Part shown: positions 1-7,748 of the stretch, one piece after another
Position numbering within the stretch: position 1 is the first letter of the stretch
Layout of the letters: each line of letters begins with the position of its first letter
Source: JACCZH01 sp963729445
GTDB lineage: Bacteria > Chloroflexota > Chloroflexia > Thermomicrobiales > CFX8
Direction: 5' to 3'
NCBI GenBank assembly: GCA_963729445.1
Contig: CAVSNU010000005.1
Coordinates: 310,001-374,000 of the forward strand
Length of the DNA stretch: 64,000 nucleotides
The notes under the pieces: model-generated
What the model was told of the DNA's origin: nothing
Database searches by the model: none
Seen by the model: only the letters and a program-made list of their open reading frames with translations
Made by a program: the position numbers and the translations under genes

Positions 1-358
1 CCCAATCCGATGGCCGCACCACCCGCGCCACGATGTAGTCCCGCAATGCCTCCCCCTGGTCGAGCGCATCCAGCCACTGTTGTTGCTCAGGCTTCACACG
101 CCCGCGTGCCGCCTTGCACTCCAGAAACACCACCGGATACCAGCCGGTTTTCGGGCTGCCGGGTTTCGCCAGGATCAGGTCTGGCAGTCCCTTCGCGCCT
201 GCCATCATGTAGTACTTGCCCTGCAGTCCCGCGAGCCGGTAGAGCGCATCCGGCACATGCGCGACCAGCCAGCCGTGCAACGTTGCCAGGTCGATAATCT
301 GTTTCATGAACTCGGCCTCACTGATCTGGGCGTCTAGGATCTTGCGGGCGTCACTCAT
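1..358 (-). CDS. VRR-NUC domain nuclease, 3' end outside window
   Basis: About 119 codons are visible on the minus strand; the C-terminus runs off the left edge. The protein reads MSDARKILDAQISEAEF, then a GLPDLILAKPG segment, then VVFLECKAARGRVKPEQQQW. The spacing of G-x-PD and E-x-K matches the VRR-NUC branch of the PD-(D/E)xK nucleases, which occurs in phage replication modules and Holliday-junction-type nucleases. Its ATG overlaps the stop of the upstream gene by 4 bases (ATGA), so it is translationally coupled to the long leftward operon. The substrate is not known. Confidence 0.8.
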   Translation of the reverse strand, partial: MSDARKILDAQISEAEFMKQIIDLATLHGWLVAHVPDALYRLAGLQGKYYMMAGAKGLPDLILAKPGSPKTGWYPVVFLECKAARGRVKPEQQQWLDALDQGEALRDYIVARVVRPSDW

Positions 359-756
359 GCCGCCACCTGCTCTTTGATGGACACGACCTCAAACCGAATC
401 ACCCAACTCTCCCCCTCGCAGAGCCGCCACCAGACAAAGCCACCCCAACTCACCTGCTCCAGGTAGTCGATCCGCTTTGCTTTCGGCAGTGCGTCCGGGT
501 GTTTCGCCAGATACGCCATCCCTTCGGCCTCGTAGTCACTGTCGGGCGTCTCGCTGTTCGCCTCTTTGGTGACGCTCACGATCCGGAGAGTGGCAACATG
601 ATTGCCGCGATGTCTCGGACTGCGGTCGTAGGCGTGCACGATCTGGCCCGGCTGGAAAGTGCGGGCGTAATCGTCATCCCAGTCGCGCCGAGTAACCGTC
701 TTGTGCCCTGCCACCAGGGCCGGCGTCGTCCAGGCAAAGCTGATGATGCGTGCCAT
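355..756 (-). CDS. ASCH-like phage hypothetical protein
   Basis: A 133-residue protein beginning MARIISFAWTTPALVAGHKT with VTRRDW close behind, then a G-x-I-V-x-A-Y-D segment. The early T-x-T-R-R motif and the following beta-rich segment resemble ASCH-like proteins often found in phage early regions, which are thought to bind RNA or modified nucleobases. The family call is by eye and moderate. It starts immediately after the TAG of the preceding gene and overlaps the nuclease gene downstream. Confidence 0.55.
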   Translation of the reverse strand: MARIISFAWTTPALVAGHKTVTRRDWDDDYARTFQPGQIVHAYDRSPRHRGNHVATLRIVSVTKEANSETPDSDYEAEGMAYLAKHPDALPKAKRIDYLEQVSWGGFVWWRLCEGESWVIRFEVVSIKEQVAA

Positions 757-1014
757 CTACGCCACCTTCCGACTATACGGAAACAACTCCGCAACCGGCA
801 CGTCGTAGAACGCGGCCAGCCGCTCGCGCGCCTCTTCTCGTGGCACCCACTTGCCCCGCTCGTAGCTGGAGAGCATCCCGTAGCCGATCGAGACCGCCGC
901 AGCGACCTCCCGCACGGTCAGGTTGTGCCGGTAGCGGGCGCGGGCCAGCTCGGTCGGCAGGCTGCGCAGGTGGGCGGCGTGGAGCGCTGCGGCGGTGTCA
1001 GTGGTGGTTGTCAT
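757..1014 (-). CDS. XRE-type helix-turn-helix protein
   Basis: An 85-residue protein starting MTTTTDTAAALHAAH. Residues about 33-60 (LTVREVAAAVSIGYGMLSSY, then ERGKW) form a classic XRE/Cro helix-turn-helix with the S-x-Y-E-R-G-K recognition end. The chosen ATG overlaps the TGA of the upstream gene by 4 bases; a longer frame upstream is only read-through. It is probably an early regulator of the element. Confidence 0.75.
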   Translation of the reverse strand: MTTTTDTAAALHAAHLRSLPTELARARYRHNLTVREVAAAVSIGYGMLSSYERGKWVPREEARERLAAFYDVPVAELFPYSRKVA

Positions 1015-1262
1015 GCGGCCGCCTTCTCGTTCGCCAGATCCCGGCCTTCGCCGATGGCTGCCAGTTCCAACCCGGTCAACTCCCTGCGCGTGATCCCGAG
1101 CGCGGCGCAAGCCGTTTCCATGTCGATGATCTTCGCTTCGAAGGCCAGGAGAATGAGGACCTCGTCGAGGTCGAACTGCATGGGTGCCTCCTCGTGATCG
1201 GCGCGGATGTTGGCGAGGGTGCGCTCGTGGCGGCGGTACTCGTCGTGGTACGCGGTGCTCAT
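1011..1262 (-). CDS. Small hypothetical protein
   Basis: An 83-residue protein beginning MSTAYHDEYRRHERTLANI. It is helical and charged, with a C-terminal segment (ETACAALGITRRELTGLEL) that could be a degenerate helix-turn-helix. No family is recognised. The start is set by the 4-base ATGA overlap with the upstream gene, and its own stop overlaps the XRE gene downstream. Confidence 0.6.
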   Translation of the reverse strand: MSTAYHDEYRRHERTLANIRADHEEAPMQFDLDEVLILLAFEAKIIDMETACAALGITRRELTGLELAAIGEGRDLANEKAAA

Positions 1263-1567
1263 TGGCTGGACTCGATTCCGAGGGCGGCACGGGCTTTTTC
1301 TATGGACACAGGAGGGACGTTGTACCATCCGGTATTGAGTATCGGAGATGCTTTTGACAGCACATCTTCCAGCGCCTCTTTCACCCGCTCAACCTCGGCG
1401 AGTAGCCATTCGGCATCACTCACGTGCAACGATGGCGAGCCACTCATCCACTCCCCGGCGTCGCTGTCACGCCGGTCCTGTGCCACAAGCGCTTTGATAC
1501 GTTCCATCCGTGCCGCTATCCGTGCCGAGCGCTTCACGGGGTTCGTGGTTGTGTCGTTGTGCGTCAT
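1259..1567 (-). CDS. Hypothetical protein
   Basis: A 102-residue protein starting MTHNDTTTNPVKRSARIAAR. It is helical, with the middle (DAEWLLAEVERVKEALEDVL) likely a coiled coil, and ends with a helix containing KARAALG that resembles the end of the gene at 1897-2310. It is not assigned to a family and is coupled by a 4-base overlap to the gene downstream. Confidence 0.6.
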   Translation of the reverse strand: MTHNDTTTNPVKRSARIAARMERIKALVAQDRRDSDAGEWMSGSPSLHVSDAEWLLAEVERVKEALEDVLSKASPILNTGWYNVPPVSIEKARAALGIESSQ

Positions 1568-1573
1568 AGGGTG

Positions 1574-1900
1574 TCATGCCTTCCGATAGATCACATCGCC
1601 GTCGTCATCGACATGTGATGGTGTCCAGCCTGTTCTCGCAAAGTAGTCATCGACGAACTTATCAAGAACGATCTCGTTCAGTTGCTGTGCCAATTCATCG
1701 TTCGATTCCATCGCCTCCGACACGGCATTCCGGATCTCTTCATCCGGCGCATCGTCCGGCAAGTGCTCTAGAATCGGCTCGATAATGCGATCAAAGGTGC
1801 GTTCTCGCTCCGCAAGGTGTCTACGCACTGCGAATCTGGCTTCGTCCTGCTGGTAGTTCACCCGCTCCGCTGCGGTCGTGGTGGGGTCGGTGTGCGTCAT
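1574..1900 (-). CDS. Hypothetical acidic protein
   Basis: A 108-residue protein beginning MTHTDPTTTAAERVNYQQDE. It is strongly acidic and helical, with a C-terminal DDYFARTGWTPSHVDDDGD. No recognised family. The N-terminal MTH-x-D/P-TTT pattern is shared with its neighbours at 1259 and 1897, as if these small genes had duplicated leader codons. It overlaps the upstream gene by 4 bases. Confidence 0.6.
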   Translation of the reverse strand: MTHTDPTTTAAERVNYQQDEARFAVRRHLAERERTFDRIIEPILEHLPDDAPDEEIRNAVSEAMESNDELAQQLNEIVLDKFVDDYFARTGWTPSHVDDDGDVIYRKA

Positions 1901-2310
1901 GGGGTGTCTCCGTTCAGGGCGGCGCGGGCGTTGTTTATTGCAGCCTTGGCTTTCGGGACGCCTACATAGTCCTCGATGGTTGGGCTGTAGCTATCGAGGT
2001 CAACGAAGAACTTCAGGGCAAAGTTCAGAATGTTGTAGGCCCGCCACAGTCGATCGTTCTCGATGCGCAGCGCGCGGTTGGAACCCGAGATTGGGGCTTC
2101 TGCATTCGCCGCATCGAGCACCTTTCGGGCGAATCCGGGTACCGGCCCAGACATCACCGTATCGCTCGCTATGCGGTCCAGTGCTCGCTCATAACGAACC
2201 ACCTTCTCATTTAGTGCATCAACGATTTCAGTGTCGGGGTGGGTAATAACCATGTCACTCATCACTGCCTCCTCTGCGTGCGCGTGCGGGGTCGTGGGGT
2301 GTGCCATCAT
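1897..2310 (-). CDS. Hypothetical protein with two possible starts
   Basis: A protein of about 137 residues ending PKAKAAINNARAALNGDTP. Two starts are credible. The ATGATG at 2310 overlaps the upstream stop and has AGGAAGG before it. An internal ATG at 2262 (MSDMVITHPDTEIVDAL) has a strong GAGGAGG five bases upstream. The first is used here because of the operon's ATGA pattern. No family is recognised. Confidence 0.55.
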   Translation of the reverse strand: MMAHPTTPHAHAEEAVMSDMVITHPDTEIVDALNEKVVRYERALDRIASDTVMSGPVPGFARKVLDAANAEAPISGSNRALRIENDRLWRAYNILNFALKFFVDLDSYSPTIEDYVGVPKAKAAINNARAALNGDTP

Positions 2311-2873
2311 GCCGCGCCTTCCTGCCTGGTCATCCATGCGTTCAGGATCGCGTGGCTCGTGAAGCCGGACTCGACGTAGTACGCGCCGTCGGGGGGCGGG
2401 TAGCTCCTGAACGGCGGCTTACGCTCCGGCTGCAAGGCGTGCCAGATGCTGATGACGTCGTTCTGGAAGCCACCGCCGCCGTGCTTGCGGATCCACTTGT
2501 CGGGGTCGGCCACCTGGTTCAGGCAGCCATGCACGTTGCAGACCCGCAGGTAGAGCTTGACGTACAGCCACTTGATCTCCATCAGGTTGTCCGACTGCCG
2601 GCGACACAACCGATCGTGCTGCCGCTGGGCGCGTTTGTAGTCCGGGTTCGACGGGCCACGCTCCCGTAACCACAGCTCCCCGTTGCGGACGCGCTCACTA
2701 AGGACGACGCCCTGCTGCATGGCCTCGTCCAGGTCGTGGCTGACGATTTTCGCGTCCAACCAGTGGGTGATCGCTTCGCTAGCGTAATCACGCTTCTGGA
2801 AGCTATCGCTGCGGGGCGCCTGCTTTGCCGTCGATGGTTCGGGGTGGGTGAGGGAGAACGAGCGGTTGGTCAT
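2307..2873 (-). CDS. Hypothetical phage protein
   Basis: A 188-residue protein starting MTNRSFSLTHPEPSTAKQA. The central part is helical and basic (RAQRQHDRLCRRQSDNLME), with aromatic and cysteine residues in the second half. No family is recognised. It is joined by ATGA overlaps to the genes on both sides, as is typical of this operon. Confidence 0.6.
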   Translation of the reverse strand: MTNRSFSLTHPEPSTAKQAPRSDSFQKRDYASEAITHWLDAKIVSHDLDEAMQQGVVLSERVRNGELWLRERGPSNPDYKRAQRQHDRLCRRQSDNLMEIKWLYVKLYLRVCNVHGCLNQVADPDKWIRKHGGGGFQNDVISIWHALQPERKPPFRSYPPPDGAYYVESGFTSHAILNAWMTRQEGAA

Positions 2874-3160
2874 GCTACGTCTCCCAACGGCAAGACGGAC
2901 TGCTCGATACCGGCCCGGATCTCGTCATAGAGCTCACGAACGCTGAACTGCTCACAACAATTCATGCCGGCAACTCGGTCAACCGTAATCGTGTCAGCGC
3001 CGTATTTCGCTTTGCCCCATGCGTTATTGGCACCAATGTGGACCGAATATTGCAGGCTCCCAGCTCCGCCCCATCCTCGCTTGATCGAGTCATAATCGAA
3101 TCCACGTTCGACATAGCGACGGATGAACTCTTTTGCTAACGCACGCGCTTCATGTCGCAT
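2870..3160 (-). CDS. Small hypothetical protein
   Basis: A 96-residue protein beginning MRHEARALAKEFIRRYVERG. It carries a glycine-rich centre (SIKRGWGGAGSL) and two adjacent cysteines (GMNCCEQ). No recognised family. Its ATG overlaps the upstream TAA (TAATG), supporting the start and operon membership. Confidence 0.55.
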   Translation of the reverse strand: MRHEARALAKEFIRRYVERGFDYDSIKRGWGGAGSLQYSVHIGANNAWGKAKYGADTITVDRVAGMNCCEQFSVRELYDEIRAGIEQSVLPLGDVA

Positions 3161-3723
3161 TACACCGCCACCCGTTCCACCCGCTGCATGTGTCGCTCGA
3201 TGACGCCACCATCCGCCAGGCAGTCCTCCAGCACCTCGTAGCGCGCCAGCAGGTCCGTGAAGCGCTGGGCCATGCGGTCGGTGCCCTCGTCACCATCCGG
3301 AGCCGGACCCAGCGCCCAGCCGCGCTCCAGGCGCTCGGTGATGGTGTCGCGCTCTGCCGTCAGGGCGTCACTGGGATACGTCGCCCGGAGCGCGCTGATG
3401 GCCGGCAGGTAGTCGCGTGACAGGATGCGCATGAGGCGCTGTTGGCCCCTGTCGAATTGCGGTGCTCCGACACGCTTGAGGCAGTAGCTCACGCCAGCGT
3501 TGAGACGGTGTTTTATCTCCACCAAATCATCAAGGGTTGGTACGGGGGTGTTGGAATTGCCAACCCCTGCCCCATCAGGGGTTGGCAGCTTGGCAAGCCC
3601 CCCTAAAAGGGGGCCTTTGCCAACCAACCCCTGACCTATGGGGTTGGCAGCTTGGCAAGCATAGGGTTGGCAATTGCCAACCCCTAAAAGGGGCTGTTGA
3701 TTAGAATGTTGGTTCGTCATCAT
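3160..3723 (-). CDS. Hypothetical protein with repeat-encoded N-terminus
   Basis: A 187-residue protein. The first 60 residues (MMTNQHSNQQPLLGVGNCQP onward) are low-complexity Gly/Pro/Asn-rich and are encoded by the palindromic GTTGGC/GCCAAC repeat cluster. From about residue 62 (PTLDDLVEIKHRLNAG) the protein becomes ordinary helical sequence. It overlaps the primase gene upstream by 23 bases. The N-terminal reading may only be tolerated coding over a DNA signal. Confidence 0.5.
   Translation of the reverse strand: MMTNQHSNQQPLLGVGNCQPYACQAANPIGQGLVGKGPLLGGLAKLPTPDGAGVGNSNTPVPTLDDLVEIKHRLNAGVSYCLKRVGAPQFDRGQQRLMRILSRDYLPAISALRATYPSDALTAERDTITERLERGWALGPAPDGDEGTDRMAQRFTDLLARYEVLEDCLADGGVIERHMQRVERVAV
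3557..3685. repeat. Palindromic GTTGGC/GCCAAC repeat cluster
   Basis: Six half-sites of GGGGTTGGC or its complement lie within about 130 bases. They include a 21-base direct repeat at 3578-3598 and 3640-3660, and a perfect 20-base palindrome at 3664-3683 centred on GGCAATTGCC. They sit just downstream of the primase-helicase stop. This is the arrangement expected of iterons at a phage or plasmid origin; origin function is inferred. Confidence 0.7.
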
Positions 3724-5644
3724 CCACCTCCAGATGTGCGTATAACTTCTTCCCGAATTTGGCAGTCTGTTGTTTGATTTGTTGGGCCTTCACCGCGTCC
3801 CGAATGAGGGTTCGGAGCGTCCGTTCGGAAGCCGGAATTGCGGCGATGACGTCCTCGATTGACCACCATCCGCCATGCCCTCTGGCCCACTCCAGGACGT
3901 TGGAAATAGACGCCTGCTGGCGTTTGCTACCGTCCAGCTCCACAACCTCAAACGTGATCGCGTCTCCGTCGCTCTCGATGCCGTACAGGAACGGTGCAAC
4001 CTGACCGCCTTCCTTTAAAGTGATGGACACCTTCATGTGGTCTTCGGCCTCCGTGGTGCCGATGAAAATACCGGCATCCATGGCCGCCCAGATCGCCGTA
4101 GAGCCGCGAATAGACTCGGCCGGGCTCTTGGCTTCGGGGTTCTTGTTGTTGTGGTGCACGACGATGATGCTGACGCTGTAGGTGTCACGCAGGTCTTTCA
4201 GCACCCGCAGGAGCGGCATCATGGTCTCGGCCTTGTTCTCGTCCTGCCAGTGCATTTCCCTGAGTGGGTCCAGGATCACCACAGAGGGCTCGTACGCCTC
4301 GATAACCTCAGTTACGAGGCGTTGTATGTGTTCCGCGTCATCGAGCCTGAAATGCTGGTTGGTGACGGTGTAGAGGTTTCCACGTACCGTCTCCGGGTGG
4401 ATGCCACGCCCTTTGAGGATCCCGGCGTAGCGCTTGCGGACGTAGCGCCGGGCTGATTCCTCCTGGACGTAGACGACGGTTGCTGGTTCGGCGACGTGGA
4501 ACATGCCGAACATCGGTGTCCCGGTCGCGATTGCGACGGACAGCTCTTGTGCGAAGAAGGACTTGAACGTCTTGGGCGGCCCGACAACCAGCGATACCGT
4601 GGCGTCGCGCAGGATACCGTCAATGACCCACTTCTCCGGCTCGTCCGGCTCTTTCAGCAGGTCCGCGACATCGATGATGTAGGGGTACGACTCTTCCGTG
4701 ACCCGCGCGGCCACGTCGAAGGTGAACACCGGGTTGCGCCCGCGCATCAGCAGGTCGAGCTCGGTGGCCGCACCTGGCGAAATCAACGGGGCGTCGCGGT
4801 CGTTGAGCTTGGCCCAGCCGCCGACGGTGACGCCCGCTCGCGCTTTACGGTAGGTATCGCGGATGGTGCGCTTGAACTCACGCAGTCGGTCGTCGTCGCC
4901 GTGGTCCTCGGCCAGTGTCAGGATGATCTCGGCAGCGTCGGCCTCGGGGACGCTGTGGCCGGCCAGCCACCCGGACAGGTACAGGCACAGGTCGTGCCGG
5001 GCATACTCAACCCAGTGCGGTGTGACGATCCTGATGACATGGTGAATCTCGGCCTCGGTGAGCGGTGTGCCCTCGGTATCGAGGGGTTCCCCGTCGCCAC
5101 GCTCCGAGCGCTCTACCGTCTTCAGCCCGATCGATTCCAGGGCAACAGTCGGGATGCCTGCCCGGTCAGGTTCGACCTCCCAGGTGTACTGGTTGCCGTT
5201 TGGGTGGAGCGACGGCGGCGCGAGTGTGTAGTGTGTCCCGGCCCGGATCTCGAGTCGCCCGCCATCTGGTGTCGTGGTGTTGTACTTCGCGGTGGGTCGT
5301 TCCGGCTTTACCCAGACGTGGTGCTTGCCGGACCCCGTGCGCACTCGTGGGAGGGTCCTCAGTACCGGGTATTGCAGCGCCATCGTCGGGAACCCGCTGG
5401 CCGAGTCGTAATCCAGCGGCACGATGGATCCGGCAATGATGGCGAGCTGGTGGCCCTCTTCCACAAACCATTGATAGCGCTCGCTGGCGTCGGCCATGCG
5501 GTGCACGAACTCGCCCCATCTGAATCCCGTTGGAGGTTCCTTGGTGCCCGTCTTGATGGGAATGACTGAGATCCCCATCGCCACGTATCGCTCGGCCGCT
5601 TCGTAGATCGCGTTCGTGTTTGGTTCAGCTCTCACGCTACTCAT
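3701..5644 (-). CDS. Prim-pol primase / RepA-like ATPase replication protein
   Basis: A 647-residue replication protein. Residues about 10-170 are a bifunctional primase-polymerase (AEP) domain with the acidic pair in PLDYDS (D78, D80), GKHHVW at 107-111 and the LEIRAGTHYTLAPPS core. The C-terminal half is a RecA-like hexameric helicase/RepA (AAA_25) domain with Walker A GPPKTFKS at 355-362, VVYVQEES, a Walker B VVILDPLRE and a VVHHNNK sensor. Such fusions prime and unwind DNA for phages and integrative plasmids. It is the central replication gene of the element, followed directly by the repeat cluster at 3557-3685. Confidence 0.88.
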   Translation of the reverse strand: MSSVRAEPNTNAIYEAAERYVAMGISVIPIKTGTKEPPTGFRWGEFVHRMADASERYQWFVEEGHQLAIIAGSIVPLDYDSASGFPTMALQYPVLRTLPRVRTGSGKHHVWVKPERPTAKYNTTTPDGGRLEIRAGTHYTLAPPSLHPNGNQYTWEVEPDRAGIPTVALESIGLKTVERSERGDGEPLDTEGTPLTEAEIHHVIRIVTPHWVEYARHDLCLYLSGWLAGHSVPEADAAEIILTLAEDHGDDDRLREFKRTIRDTYRKARAGVTVGGWAKLNDRDAPLISPGAATELDLLMRGRNPVFTFDVAARVTEESYPYIIDVADLLKEPDEPEKWVIDGILRDATVSLVVGPPKTFKSFFAQELSVAIATGTPMFGMFHVAEPATVVYVQEESARRYVRKRYAGILKGRGIHPETVRGNLYTVTNQHFRLDDAEHIQRLVTEVIEAYEPSVVILDPLREMHWQDENKAETMMPLLRVLKDLRDTYSVSIIVVHHNNKNPEAKSPAESIRGSTAIWAAMDAGIFIGTTEAEDHMKVSITLKEGGQVAPFLYGIESDGDAITFEVVELDGSKRQQASISNVLEWARGHGGWWSIEDVIAAIPASERTLRTLIRDAVKAQQIKQQTAKFGKKLYAHLEVDDDEPTF

Positions 5645-5649
5645 GTCCT

Positions 5650-6111
5650 CTATGAAGCCTTCTGCTGAGACTGGTCATCCATCAGCGAGCGGTGGTAAAT
5701 GCGCAGGGCATCCGGAAGCGCAAGAGAGCGTCTGCCTAGTCCGGCATTGCACTCTTCGCACATGCAGCACAGATTCCAGTAGGAGTTGACAATAGTGTCG
5801 TCAATATCAAGACGGATACCGTCATGGACGCTAACGATGTGTCCAATGACAATGTGCACCTCAGGTGGTGAAGCTCCGCACATGACGCACCGGTGCCCGT
5901 CACGGCTGAATACTCGCTCCCGTAGTGAGGGGCTCACCCCAGAACGTGAGGCCATTGAGCGTGGAGCAATGCCTGCGTCCCGCTTCGATACCCACTTCTG
6001 GAGACGATTGCAGCGGCCACAATACAGTCCCACATGAATACCGCTGTCATGCGTCTTCAGGTATCCCTCAGGGCATCCACAGCTCTTGCATCCGCCTAGA
6101 ATCTCTGCCAC
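5650..6111 (-). CDS. HNH endonuclease with N-terminal zinc ribbon
   Basis: A 153-residue protein. The N-terminus has a zinc ribbon (CKSCGCPEGYL, then YCGRC). Residues about 65-135 form an HNH nuclease: RVFSRDGHRCVMCG, then VIGHIVSVHDG, then NLCCMCEECNAGLG with the final asparagine. HNH enzymes of this kind are homing-type or packaging-associated nucleases in phages. It lies 5 bases upstream of the primase gene in the same operon. Confidence 0.85.
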   Translation of the reverse strand: MAEILGGCKSCGCPEGYLKTHDSGIHVGLYCGRCNRLQKWVSKRDAGIAPRSMASRSGVSPSLRERVFSRDGHRCVMCGASPPEVHIVIGHIVSVHDGIRLDIDDTIVNSYWNLCCMCEECNAGLGRRSLALPDALRIYHRSLMDDQSQQKAS

Positions 6112-6185
6112 GTGCGTCTTCCTTAGAGATACCGCTCTATCGCACAGTGACGGGCAGGACCGTGGCCCCGCCCGCTGGCTGTGCG

Positions 6186-6662
6186 CTAGAACAGCTCGTC
6201 GTCGTCGTCCTCAACCGGAACCGGCTTCGGCTTCTTGGGGGCCTTGTTCTTGATCATGGAGGCGATTCGGTGCCCGGTATCGCCGGACTTCTTCTCGTAG
6301 TGCTCAACGTTGGCCCGCCCGCGCTTACCGAGCAGGTCGTCGACGCCGACTTCCTCGTCCTTGTCGATCTCCCGCCCGAGGAGCGCCGTCGCCCACTTGT
6401 ACATGGTCGACTTGATGTTCATCGTGTAGGAGGTCCAGGCATGGAAGTCCTGCCCAACGAAGTCCTCGCTCTCGTCATCACCCGAGATGACTTCCTCGAT
6501 CTCGAAGATCCAGCGGACACGTTCCTTGGGCTCTTTGCCGTCGAAGGATGCTCCAAGCCCCATGTTCTCCATGCTCTTCAGCCGGAAGAGATACAGCCCT
6601 TCCGGGACGAGCGGGAATTCCGACGTCTCGGTGACTTTGGGTAGTGCGAATCCTGTGGCCAT
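6186..6662 (-). CDS. SSB-like phage protein with acidic C-terminal tail
   Basis: A 158-residue protein starting MATGFALPKVTETSEFPLVP. It has a beta-rich body (EGLYLFRLKSMENMG, RVRWIFEIEEV, GQDFHAWTSYTMN), a basic linker (KNKAPKKPKP) and ends DDDDELF. A DDDD-hydrophobic-F end after a flexible linker is the hallmark of single-stranded DNA-binding proteins that recruit replication partners. The fold assignment is an inference. An in-frame GTG lies 6 codons upstream; the ATG with GAAAGG before it is preferred. It sits just upstream of the HNH and primase genes. Confidence 0.6.
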   Translation of the reverse strand: MATGFALPKVTETSEFPLVPEGLYLFRLKSMENMGLGASFDGKEPKERVRWIFEIEEVISGDDESEDFVGQDFHAWTSYTMNIKSTMYKWATALLGREIDKDEEVGVDDLLGKRGRANVEHYEKKSGDTGHRIASMIKNKAPKKPKPVPVEDDDDELF

Positions 6663-6716
6663 GTCTGGTTTACCTTTCACCTACGGCCAAATGCCAAATA
6701 CCAAACGCAAAAGTTG

Positions 6717-6956
6717 TTACGCAGCCCGCGGCTGCTCGTCGCCCGTCTCCGTGCCATCCCGCCGTGCCCGCACGACGCTCCGCACCGCCGCCAGGAGCGC
6801 GGTCGATGGCCGTGGCCGGGTCGCTGCGAGGCGCCGGATCTCGTCGCGGGTGTAGCTGATACCGACCGGCTCCGGGCGCAACGGCAGCCCCCGTGCCAGC
6901 AGCGCGGCGTTGCAGTCGGATCGTGTGTGGGGGTGTGTTTCGTTGAGCTTTTTCAT
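6717..6956 (-). CDS. Small basic hypothetical protein
   Basis: A 79-residue basic protein starting MKKLNETHPHTRSDCNAALL. A helix-turn-helix-like stretch (SYTRDEIRRLAATRP) is visible, but no family can be named. It is separated from the SSB-like gene by 54 bases and preceded by GAAGAG. Confidence 0.5.
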   Translation of the reverse strand: MKKLNETHPHTRSDCNAALLARGLPLRPEPVGISYTRDEIRRLAATRPRPSTALLAAVRSVVRARRDGTETGDEQPRAA

Positions 6957-6983
6957 GTCTAGTTCTCTTCCCTATATCGAGGC

Positions 6984-7169
6984 TTAATCGATGACCTTTC
7001 GGCCACTCTTGAACTCAAGGAACCGCCGTAGGATCAGGCTCGCCGTCTGAGCACGAATGTGGATCTCGTCTCCGGGTTCTCCGGTTTCGCGCTTCTGCAG
7101 ATAATCGATATGCATGTTGAGCCACGCCTCGAATTGCCGGATCACTTCGGCATTTGATGTGTCAGGCAT
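6984..7169 (-). CDS. Small hypothetical protein
   Basis: A 61-residue helical protein starting MPDTSNAEVIRQFEAWLNMH. A GGAAGAGAG ribosome-binding site precedes the ATG. No family is recognised. Confidence 0.5.
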   Translation of the reverse strand: MPDTSNAEVIRQFEAWLNMHIDYLQKRETGEPGDEIHIRAQTASLILRRFLEFKSGRKVID

Positions 7170-7174
7170 CGTCG

Positions 7175-7306
7175 TTACTCTCTTCCTTCAATGAGCCGCA
7201 CGACCGCCGCCATCCAGCCCGTCTGCTCCAGGACGACGCAGGTGAGCGCGCCCATGAGCAGCAGCGCCGCCAGCGCCGCGCCGGTCGTGATCGGGTCGGC
7301 GGTCAT
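7175..7306 (-). CDS. Small membrane protein
   Basis: A 43-residue open frame MTADPITTGAALAALLLMGA followed by LTCVVLEQTGWMAAVV and a charged end RLIEGRE. One hydrophobic helix of about 20 residues is clear. The ATG overlaps the stop of the upstream gene by 4 bases, as elsewhere in this operon, which supports it despite its length. Small phage membrane proteins of this sort include holins, but nothing shows that function here. Confidence 0.5.
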   Translation of the reverse strand: MTADPITTGAALAALLLMGALTCVVLEQTGWMAAVVRLIEGRE

Positions 7307-7527
7307 GGGGTGCCCTCGTGCCTCGGCTGAAACATGAAGCAGCCAAACCAGTCGCGCGTTGCGAAGTAATGGTTATCAGTGTCCGGACCCTCAACGAATG
7401 CCGGGGATGCATCTTCCAGTTCGTCGTAGAGATTGCATCGACCAAGGCGGAACGGAGCTAAATTCCCGTCGTCTATTTCAATGTCGCATTGCCAGTAGCA
7501 GCAGTGGAAGCAACTCTTAGCCTTCAT
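7303..7527 (-). CDS. Cysteine-rich small protein
   Basis: A 74-residue protein starting MKAKSCFHCCYWQCDIEIDD. Four cysteines in the first 14 residues and a later GRC and GCF suggest metal binding. The start is fixed by a 4-base ATGA overlap with the upstream gene; the longer frame upstream is read-through. Function unknown. Confidence 0.55.
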   Translation of the reverse strand: MKAKSCFHCCYWQCDIEIDDGNLAPFRLGRCNLYDELEDASPAFVEGPDTDNHYFATRDWFGCFMFQPRHEGTP

Positions 7528-7748
7528 AGTCCTCGCACCAATCGCTCGTGACCAACGACTGCATCCTCGGGGTCGTAGCCCACCAAGCCAGAGACGATCT
7601 CCGCCTCCTGTGCCCGCAGCACGGGGTCGTCCAGGGCGTCGTACGCAGACGGCAGGCACAGGCAGTCGTCGCGGCCGCAGACGGTGCAGATGGGTGGGTA
7701 GTCGGGCTCTGGTCCGGTCGGGCCGCAGGTCAGGCCATAGCCGCTCAT
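7524..7748 (-). CDS. Small cysteine-containing protein
   Basis: A 74-residue protein starting MSGYGLTCGPTGPEPDYPP with a CTVCGRDDCLC cluster typical of a zinc knuckle. It starts at an ATGA overlap with the gene upstream. No family named. Confidence 0.55.
   Translation of the reverse strand: MSGYGLTCGPTGPEPDYPPICTVCGRDDCLCLPSAYDALDDPVLRAQEAEIVSGLVGYDPEDAVVGHERLVRGL

Noticed and set aside
757..1290. A longer 177-residue protein in the XRE frame
   Set aside because: The upstream part has shadow-like composition and the ATG at 1014 fits the 4-base overlap and the helix-turn-helix domain.
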